From JALZKA01 sp963754045 (GTDB lineage Bacteria > Actinomycetota > Thermoleophilia > Solirubrobacterales > 70-9), in NCBI GenBank assembly GCA_963754045.1, contig CAVWEN010000001.1:169478-233477 (forward strand): a stretch of 64,000 nucleotides of DNA. The letters run 5' to 3'. Position 1 is the stretch's first letter. The number at the start of each line of letters is the position of its first letter. Position numbers and translations under genes: made by a program. The notes beneath the pieces were generated by a model. The model had not been told where the DNA came from. It worked only from the letters and a program-made list of their open reading frames with translations, and searched no databases. This document shows positions 58,127 through 64,000 of this stretch, one piece after another.

Positions 58127-61100
58127 ATGTACCTCGACACCGACACCCTCGTCCTCTCCCCTACTGACCTGCACGGGTTCGTCGAGTGCCGGCATCTGAC
58201 CGAGCTCGATCGCGCCGTCCTTCGAGGCGAGCTCGAGAAGCCTGAGGGCCGCGACCCGGTCGCCGATCTCCTGGCCCGCAAGGGCGATGAACACGAACGC
58301 GAGTACCTCGAACGCCTACGCGCGGAAGGCAAGTCAATCATCGAGCTGCCCGCGCCGAGACGCAGCATCGCCGAACTCGAGGAGGCCGCGGCAGACACCC
58401 TCCAGGCCCTCCGCGAAGGGCCCGATGTCGTCTACCAGGCCACGTTTCTCGGCACCGGGCCCGAGGGCGCCGACGGTACCCCCACCCGCTACCGCGGCCA
58501 CGCCGACTTCCTCTTCCGCGTCGAGGGCCGGCCGTCCGAGCTGGGCGACTACTCATACGAAGTCGCCGACACCAAGCTCGCCCGCCGCTCCAAGCCCTAC
58601 TTCATCCTCCAGCTCTGCTTCTACTCGGAGATGCTTCACGCGGCGCAGGGCGGCGATGCGCCCGAGCGGATCCACGTAATCCTCGGCACCGGCGAGACGG
58701 AGACGTTTCGCCTGGCTGAGTTCTCAGCCTACTTTCGCCGCGTACGCGCGCGGTTCCTCGCATCGTTCGCCGTCCAGACCGACACCTACCCCGAACCCGT
58801 CAGCCACTGCGATCTCTGCCGTTGGGCCGAGCAATGCAAGGAGCGGCGCGCCAACGACGATCACCTCTCGCTCGTCGCCGGGATCAACCGCGGTCAGCGC
58901 GCGAAGCTGGTCGCGGCGGGTGTCGAGACCCTGGAAGCGCTCGGCAAGCTCGCTCCTGCCGACGAGATCCCCGGCATCCGCCCCGAGCAACTCGAGAAGC
59001 GCCGCGAGCAGGCTCGTTTACAGCTCTTGGCGCGGGAGACTAAAGAGAACGTTCTCGAGGTTCTGCCGCCGGTGCCCGCTCGAGGGTTCGCTCGCCTCCC
59101 CGAACCCTCGGAAGGCGACGTGTCCTTCGACCTGGAGGGCGATCCGTTCTATGAGGGCGGCCTTGAGTACCTGTGGGGGTTCGTCACCGATGACGCGGAG
59201 GGCGGCCGCGCGCGCTTCAGCGCCTTCTGGGGCCGTGACCGCGCCGAGGAACGTCAAGCGTTCGAGAGCTTCATCGACTTCGTCGTCGAGCGGCGAAAGC
59301 GCTGGCCGGACCTCCACGTCTACCACTACGCCGCCTACGAGATCACAGTTCTGAAGCGCCTAGCGGGAAGCTTTGGTTCGCGCGAGAACGAGCTCGACGA
59401 TCTGCTTCGCGCGGGAGTCTTCGTAGACCTCTACAGGGTCACGGTCGAGGCCTTGCGCATCGGACGGCCTTCCTACAGCCTCAAGGAAGTCGAGGCCTTC
59501 TTTATGCCCAAGCGTGAGACCGATGTCACCGGCGGGGGCGAGTCGATCATCGAGTTCGAGCGCTGGCTGGATGAGGGCGGGATCGACGGCGGCGACCCCA
59601 AGATCCTCGAGGCAATCAAGGACTACAACCGCGACGACTGCCTCGCGACCCTGAAGCTCCGCGACTGGCTCCTGGAGCAGCGCGCCAAAGCGGTTGCCAA
59701 GCACGGCGAGATCGAGTGGTTTGTGCGGCCCGAGCGCGAGCGCCCAGAAGACGCGAGGGAGATCGACGCCGAGCAGGCGGCGCTGGTTGCGACCTTGACG
59801 GTGGGCCTCCCCGACGATCCACTTGACGACTCCGCCGATGAGGGCGCGCGCCGCCTGATGAGCCATCTGCTCGCCTACCACCAGCGCGAAGCACGGCCGG
59901 TCTGGTGGGCCTTCTTTCACCGCGTCGACTCCGACCAGGCCGAACTGATCGACGACCTGGAGTGCATCGGCGGCCTCGAGCCGGATCCGGGCACGCCGGC
60001 TCAAGCGGTCGGCAAGGGTTCAAGCATCCAGCGGATGCGGGTGCCACTGCAGGAGACCAAGCAGGGGGAGGGCAAGGTTCGTGACCCGGCCCGACCTGAC
60101 ATGCCCGCCCTGAAGATCGAGGCAATTGACGTTCCGCGCGGCTGGCTCGACCTCCGGCGGGGGCCGAAATACGAGAACGAGGGACCCACCACTGCGCTGA
60201 TTCCGGGAGGTCCGTATGACACCCGCGAGCACCGCGCCGCGCTGCGCCGCCTCGCCGGGATCGTCGGCGTGGGTCCCGACGCAACCGGCCCGTTCCGTGC
60301 GTGCCGCGACCTGCTCCTTGGGTTGCGGCCACGTGTCAGCGGCCACGCCGCCGAGACACCGCTCTATACGGATTCGACCAACATCGAGGAACTCCGCGGA
60401 CTCATTAGCGCACTCGACCAAACAGCCCTCATCGTCCAGGGCCCGCCCGGATCGGGCAAGACATATACCGGGGCCCGCCTAATCACGCACCTGATCGCCG
60501 CCGGCCAGCGCGTCGGCGTTGCGGCCCCGAGCCACAAGTCGATCCACAACTTGCTCGACGGGGTGGAGGCGGCTGCGGCGGAGGAGTCCCTGGAGTTCCG
60601 CGGGCTCAAGAAGATGTCAAACGACAACCCGGATTCCGGCTACGAGAGCCGCCACATCACCCCAACTACCAACAACGCCGCGCTGACCGATGATGAGGTC
60701 GACCTTGCGGCAGGAACCTCGTGGCACTTCACCCGTGAAGAGAACGACGAGACACTCGACTACCTCGTCATCGATGAGGCTGGGCAAGTCTCACTCGCCG
60801 ACGCGCTGGCGATGGGGACCGCGGCCCGCAACATCGTGCTCCTAGGCGACCCCCAGCAGCTGCCGCAGGTGAGCCAGGGACGCCACCCCGATGGTGCGGA
60901 GCGCTCTGCGCTCGAGCACGTGCTCGACGGCCGCCAGACGATCCCAAACACATGCGGGGTCTTCCTCGACAAGACCTGGCGACTCCATCCCAAGCTGAGC
61001 GAGTTCTGCTCGGAGCTGATGTATGACGGGCGACTCGAAAGCGCGCACGGTCGTGAGTTGCAGGAGGTGATCGCGGGGAAAGGTGGCGAGCTCAGCGGCG

Positions 61101-61600
61101 CCGGCCTCCGCTGGATTCCAGTTGCGCATGAGGCCAACACGCAAAGCTCGATCGAAGAGTCCGAGCGGGTGCGAGAGTTGATGGACGGGCTGCTCACCGG
61201 CGATCGCTACCGCGACTGCAATGGACAGGTGCATCCGCTGACCCTCGATGACATCCTCGTCATCACCCCCTTCAACGCTCAGGTCAAGTGCCTCGAAGAA
61301 CGGCTGCCCGCGAGCGCAAGAATTGGCACCGTGGACAAGTTCCAGGGTCAGGAGGCGCAGGTTGTGATCTTCAGCCTCGTTACGTCGTCAGGAGCAAACC
61401 TCCCGCGATCGGTGGACTTCCTCCTGAGCCGCAACCGGCTGAACGTGGCCCTGTCACGTGCACGATGCCTGGCGGTAGTCGTTGCGAGCCCAAAGCTTCT
61501 GGACATAGAGTGCCGAAGTGTCGATGAGATGCGCCTTGTAAATGCGGTTTGCCGGGTTAAGGAGAAGGCGGCGGCTGAGATCGCCGAGTCGCGACGATGA
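58127..61600 (+). CDS. TM0106-type RecB-like nuclease fused to a superfamily 1 DNA helicase
   Basis: 1157 residues. (1) N-terminal RecB-family nuclease (about 1-260): YRGHADFLFRVEG, YEVADTKLARRSKPYFILQL (GHxDF, D...K, QL) and a Cys cluster CDLCRWAEQCKERR that may hold iron-sulfur. (2) Middle RNase H-like/YqgF-type region (about 325-520): SFDLEGDPFYEGGLEYLWGF and DYNRDDCLATLKLRDWL. (3) C-terminal SF1 helicase (about 760-1150): Walker A QGPPGSGKTYTG, Walker B YLVIDEAGQVSLADAL, VLLGDPQQLPQVSQG, VDKFQGQEAQVVIFSLV and RNRLNVALSRAR. It resembles Dna2/TM0106 fusions. ATG at 58127 is chosen; the open frame to 57860 is antisense to DUF3800. It heads a run of overlapping genes. Confidence 0.9.
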   Translation: MYLDTDTLVLSPTDLHGFVECRHLTELDRAVLRGELEKPEGRDPVADLLARKGDEHEREYLERLRAEGKSIIELPAPRRSIAELEEAAADTLQALREGPDVVYQATFLGTGPEGADGTPTRYRGHADFLFRVEGRPSELGDYSYEVADTKLARRSKPYFILQLCFYSEMLHAAQGGDAPERIHVILGTGETETFRLAEFSAYFRRVRARFLASFAVQTDTYPEPVSHCDLCRWAEQCKERRANDDHLSLVAGINRGQRAKLVAAGVETLEALGKLAPADEIPGIRPEQLEKRREQARLQLLARETKENVLEVLPPVPARGFARLPEPSEGDVSFDLEGDPFYEGGLEYLWGFVTDDAEGGRARFSAFWGRDRAEERQAFESFIDFVVERRKRWPDLHVYHYAAYEITVLKRLAGSFGSRENELDDLLRAGVFVDLYRVTVEALRIGRPSYSLKEVEAFFMPKRETDVTGGGESIIEFERWLDEGGIDGGDPKILEAIKDYNRDDCLATLKLRDWLLEQRAKAVAKHGEIEWFVRPERERPEDAREIDAEQAALVATLTVGLPDDPLDDSADEGARRLMSHLLAYHQREARPVWWAFFHRVDSDQAELIDDLECIGGLEPDPGTPAQAVGKGSSIQRMRVPLQETKQGEGKVRDPARPDMPALKIEAIDVPRGWLDLRRGPKYENEGPTTALIPGGPYDTREHRAALRRLAGIVGVGPDATGPFRACRDLLLGLRPRVSGHAAETPLYTDSTNIEELRGLISALDQTALIVQGPPGSGKTYTGARLITHLIAAGQRVGVAAPSHKSIHNLLDGVEAAAAEESLEFRGLKKMSNDNPDSGYESRHITPTTNNAALTDDEVDLAAGTSWHFTREENDETLDYLVIDEAGQVSLADALAMGTAARNIVLLGDPQQLPQVSQGRHPDGAERSALEHVLDGRQTIPNTCGVFLDKTWRLHPKLSEFCSELMYDGRLESAHGRELQEVIAGKGGELSGAGLRWIPVAHEANTQSSIEESERVRELMDGLLTGDRYRDCNGQVHPLTLDDILVITPFNAQVKCLEERLPASARIGTVDKFQGQEAQVVIFSLVTSSGANLPRSVDFLLSRNRLNVALSRARCLAVVVASPKLLDIECRSVDEMRLVNAVCRVKEKAAAEIAESRR

Positions 61601-61734
61601 AAAGCGAAGCGCTGGCCAAGGGGGCGGGAGGGCGCAAACCGGCCGGCGTCGTTCTTGCAGGTCTAATCCGGGATCTGACGCCGAATGATCGCTTGATGAT
61701 GCCGCTTCGGACGCAGTTGCTTGGACACCTATGA
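61597..61734 (+). CDS. 45-residue ORF locked between the helicase and SbcD-like genes
   Basis: MKSEALAKGAGGRKPAGVVL, then AGLIRDLTPNDRLMMPLRTQ and LLGHL. The ATG overlaps the helicase stop (ATGA, 61597-61600) and the stop overlaps the next ATG (ATGA, 61731-61734). This double overlap strongly suggests a translated gene. It has a basic, Gly-rich start and an amphipathic C-terminal half. No family is recognised; a small adaptor or regulator is possible. Confidence 0.65.
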   Translation: MKSEALAKGAGGRKPAGVVLAGLIRDLTPNDRLMMPLRTQLLGHL

Positions 61735-62894
61735 AGCTGATCCACGCATCGGACCTGCATCTGGATCGCGCATTCCGTGATGGTGGGTTGCGACTCGGTG
61801 CCGCGAAACGTCGTCACGATCTGGTCGACGCTCTTGCCCAGATCCTGGACCTCGCACGTGAACACGATGCGATGGCCCTCTGCATCGCGGGTGACCTTTA
61901 CGAACATGAGCACGTGACCGCCGATACCGAGGCCACCTTGGTTAGCAAGTTCAGGGAACTCGGCCGGCCGGTCCTATTGCTCCCGGGCAACCACGACCCC
62001 TACCTACCCGGCTCCGTCTATCAGCGCGCTGATTGGCCCGAGAATGTTCATGTCTTTACGAGCTCCGAGCCCGAGCCGTACGAGATAGGCGGCGACACGG
62101 TCGTCTGGGGAATGGCGTATACAGGGCGGGAGCTTCGCGAGGAGACCCTGCTGGGCTTCCGCGCCCCCAAAGATGGCCGGCAGCATTTGCTTCTGCTGCA
62201 TGCCTCATTGATCCGAGAGGGATTCCCGAGCAAACCGGATGCGCTTCCTGTCACGCGCGAACAACTCGAAACAACCGGCGCTGCCTTCGTGATGCTCGGG
62301 CATTACCACGGCGGCTTCGTGTCGGGGAACGTCTGCTACCCGGGGAGCCCAGAACCACTGACCTGGGGCGAGACCGGCCGTCACGCCGTGAATGTCCTCA
62401 CACTTGACGAAGGAGAGGCCAAACCAGAACTCGTTGACATCAACCAACTCCGATTCGATCACATTTCTGTGGATGTCGGGGGGGCCGCGTCTAGCGTTGA
62501 GGTAGAGGAACGGCTTAGCGCGGCACTCGAATCGCTGGCCGATCCTCAGCTTGGGCTTGCTGTGCTACTCACAGGGGAAGTTCAATCGGAGTGCGAGATC
62601 AGCACCGTCGAGCTCGTGGAGCGCTACAGCGTGGGATTTGCGGCACTGAAGCTCGAGAATCGCGTTGTCTTCGCCTTCGACCTTGAGGCAATCGCCGTCG
62701 AACCCACAGCTCATGGGCGGTTCGTACGCAAGCTGCTCGACCTGGCCGAAGCACAACCCGAACTGGGCGACCGTGCTCGGGCGGCTGCCCATGCTGGCCT
62801 CCGGGCACTCCACACCCGCGGTCAGATCATCGACCCGTATGCAATCCCTCTCACGGAGGGCGACGAGCCGAGGATTCTTGACGATGCGAGTTGA
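61731..62894 (+). CDS. SbcD/YhaO-like DNA repair exonuclease
   Basis: 387-residue calcineurin-fold phosphoesterase with all five metal motifs: ASDLHLDRAF, AGDLYEHEH, LPGNHDPYL, LLHASLIREGF and LGHYHGG. Length and C-terminal region (VDINQLRFDHISVDVGGA onward) fit YhaO or Mre11-type proteins that pair with an SMC-like ATPase. The ATG overlaps the 45-residue ORF stop, and the 3' end overlaps the next gene by 11 nt. It probably acts as the nuclease of a DNA-end processing complex. Confidence 0.9.
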   Translation: MKLIHASDLHLDRAFRDGGLRLGAAKRRHDLVDALAQILDLAREHDAMALCIAGDLYEHEHVTADTEATLVSKFRELGRPVLLLPGNHDPYLPGSVYQRADWPENVHVFTSSEPEPYEIGGDTVVWGMAYTGRELREETLLGFRAPKDGRQHLLLLHASLIREGFPSKPDALPVTREQLETTGAAFVMLGHYHGGFVSGNVCYPGSPEPLTWGETGRHAVNVLTLDEGEAKPELVDINQLRFDHISVDVGGAASSVEVEERLSAALESLADPQLGLAVLLTGEVQSECEISTVELVERYSVGFAALKLENRVVFAFDLEAIAVEPTAHGRFVRKLLDLAEAQPELGDRARAAAHAGLRALHTRGQIIDPYAIPLTEGDEPRILDDAS

Positions 62895-64000
62895 GAATCT
62901 CGAGATCAAGGCTTTCGGCTGTCTCGAGAACCTCGAGATCGAGTTTGGAGATGGAGTGGCACTTATAACGGGCCTCAACGAGGCAGGTAAGACCACATTG
63001 CAGCAAGCCATTGTTGCGGCTATCTTCGGGTTTTACCGGTCCGCGAATCTCCAAGGCCAGCGAGGGCAGAGTCAACTGAAGAATCGTTTGAACCCGTGGG
63101 GAACGGATCGGTACGCACTCGCGGCGAAGCTCGTGCCCAGCAAGGGCAAGAGCTTGAAGATCGAATGGGAGTTTCCTGATCGAACCTCCTTCACGATGCG
63201 CGATGCGCTGACGGGTGTGGACCTGACCGCTGACTATCGCGGGGGTGGCGAGAACGTGCTCGACCAAACGAGCCTGTGTGGCGTGAGCCGTGAGTTCTTC
63301 GAGCAGGTCTGCGTTATCAGCCAAGGGGAGATCCATCCGATCGAGGATGGCGACACGGTCTCCAAGACGCTTGAGGCCATGGCCTCGACCGGTGGTCAAG
63401 ATGCGTGGGCATTGCGTGCGCTCGAGCGCTTAGAGAATGAGGTCAACAACGAGATCGGTACCGACCGAGCACCGACGCGCCCACTAGGGCGGGCACGCGC
63501 ACGCCGGGACAAACTCGAGGGGCTGCTCACGAATGCCCAACGAGACCGCGAGGAGCTCGAGTCCCTCGCTGTGCGAAAGCAGGAGAGGCCGAACGCGCCG
63601 CGGATTCAGCCCGGAAGATGGAACAGGCTGCGCGAAGGGCATTTACCGAAGCCCGCAAGCTGGCGGACATACAGAGACGCATAGACCTGATCGAACAGGC
63701 GAAGCGGGACGTAACTGCGTCCGAAGAGCGCGTGGAGGACTCGCTGAGGCAGAACAATTTAGTGGGTCCTCGGAACATCAGGTGATCGCCGCTGACGATC
63801 GGCGATCTGAGCTGCATCAAACACTTAAGGACGCTAAATCGCAGGCGGACGAGCGGCGGGCCGATGTGGAGAGATTGAGCGCAGAACTCAGGGAGAAAGA
63901 ACATGCTGCAACCGAGCTCCACCGCTATAAGGACGCTGCGGATGCCGACGCTCGTGCTGCATTGGAGGCGAGCCTAGGGAAACTGAGCGCCGCGACTCCG
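62884..64000 (+). CDS. SbcC/YhaN-like SMC-type ATPase, 5' part (runs off the window; frameshifts)
   Basis: Starts MRVENLEIKAFGCLENLEIE with Walker A GLNEAGKTT (about residue 36) and the family Q-loop region CVISQGEIHPIEDGD. A coiled coil should follow from about residue 200. The first frame ends at 63684 after leaving the family at about 63585. The next frame carries the coiled-coil segment ERAADSARKMEQAARRAFTE and stops at 63781, and a third from about 63752 continues with DRRSELHQTLKDAKSQADER. Two single-base deletions explain this. Partner of the SbcD-like gene, which overlaps it by 11 nt. The C-terminal ATPase half is outside the window. Confidence 0.8.

Noticed and set aside
1..64000. 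CRISPR arrays, rRNA genes and complete insertion sequences
   Set aside because: No regularly spaced direct repeats, no rRNA sequence and no transposase reading frame were seen on either strand.

Overview
The window is high-GC, densely coded DNA from a chromosomal fragment of an actinobacterium. The gene families suggest a soil member of Thermoleophilia (Solirubrobacterales type): SnoaL-like proteins starting MSEENVEVV and ending EALEAAGLSE, a SigB-type and a SigZ-type sigma factor, an FG-GAP subtilase, a deazaflavin-type nitroreductase and many GTG starts. That placement is inference. There is no rRNA operon, CRISPR array, complete integrase or transposase. Two intact tRNA-Ser genes are present (CGA anticodon at 11099-11187 minus, GGA at 14139-14227 plus).

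Layout. 0-8.1 kb: the end of an SDR oxidoreductase, a complete oligopeptide ABC transporter operon (lipoprotein, two permeases, fused double ATPase), a VOC-family dioxygenase-like protein, a 1-Cys peroxiredoxin and an NlpC/P60-like protein. 8.1-11.2 kb: an accessory patch at tRNA-Ser(CGA), with two partial copies of the tRNA 3' end, tandem SnoaL-like genes, a frameshifted alpha/beta hydrolase and a small secreted beta-barrel protein. 11.2-12.2 kb: an XRE-type regulator and a nucleotidyltransferase that look like a toxin-antitoxin pair. 12.2-41 kb: mostly ordinary chromosomal genes, including YtoQ, GST-like, TadA, a universal stress protein, a phosphotriesterase-like hydrolase, a Bcp peroxiredoxin, a giant secreted subtilase, a GAF/HD-GYP protein, cyclophilin, a SigZ/DUF2703/class III cyclase cluster, a MtaD-like deaminase, a desaturase, a 5'-3' exonuclease, a fructosamine-kinase-like protein, a low-molecular-weight phosphatase, a thiolase, a flavin monooxygenase and an MMPL transporter. 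41-44.4 kb: two divergent DUF2294 (MpsC-like) genes, a SigB-type sigma factor, a DsrE protein and a DUF4239 membrane protein. 44.4-49.4 kb: a decayed island marked by an integrase tail, two tRNA-Arg(ACG)-like 3' fragments, a SnoaL tail and a reductase fragment. 49.9-64 kb: a defence/repair region with McrB (frameshifted) and McrC, a RNase H-like gene, a VWA protein, a split LEM-3-type GIY-YIG nuclease, a DUF3800 protein, and a tightly overlapping run made of a TM0106-type RecB nuclease fused to a superfamily 1 helicase, a 45-residue ORF, an SbcD/YhaO-like nuclease and an SbcC/YhaN-like ATPase that leaves the window.

The most notable observations are: (1) a 44-bp dispersed palindromic element in three copies with constant 9-26-9 geometry, one of them inside the linker of the fused peptide-transporter ATPase; (2) tRNA 3' fragments that break at the anticodon loop, marking old integration sites at tRNA-Ser and tRNA-Arg; (3) the nuclease-helicase/45-aa ORF/SbcD-like/SbcC-like run, whose stop and start codons overlap at each junction; (4) an unusual number of single-base frameshifts in accessory genes, concentrated in 49-64 kb, which may be real decay or assembly error.
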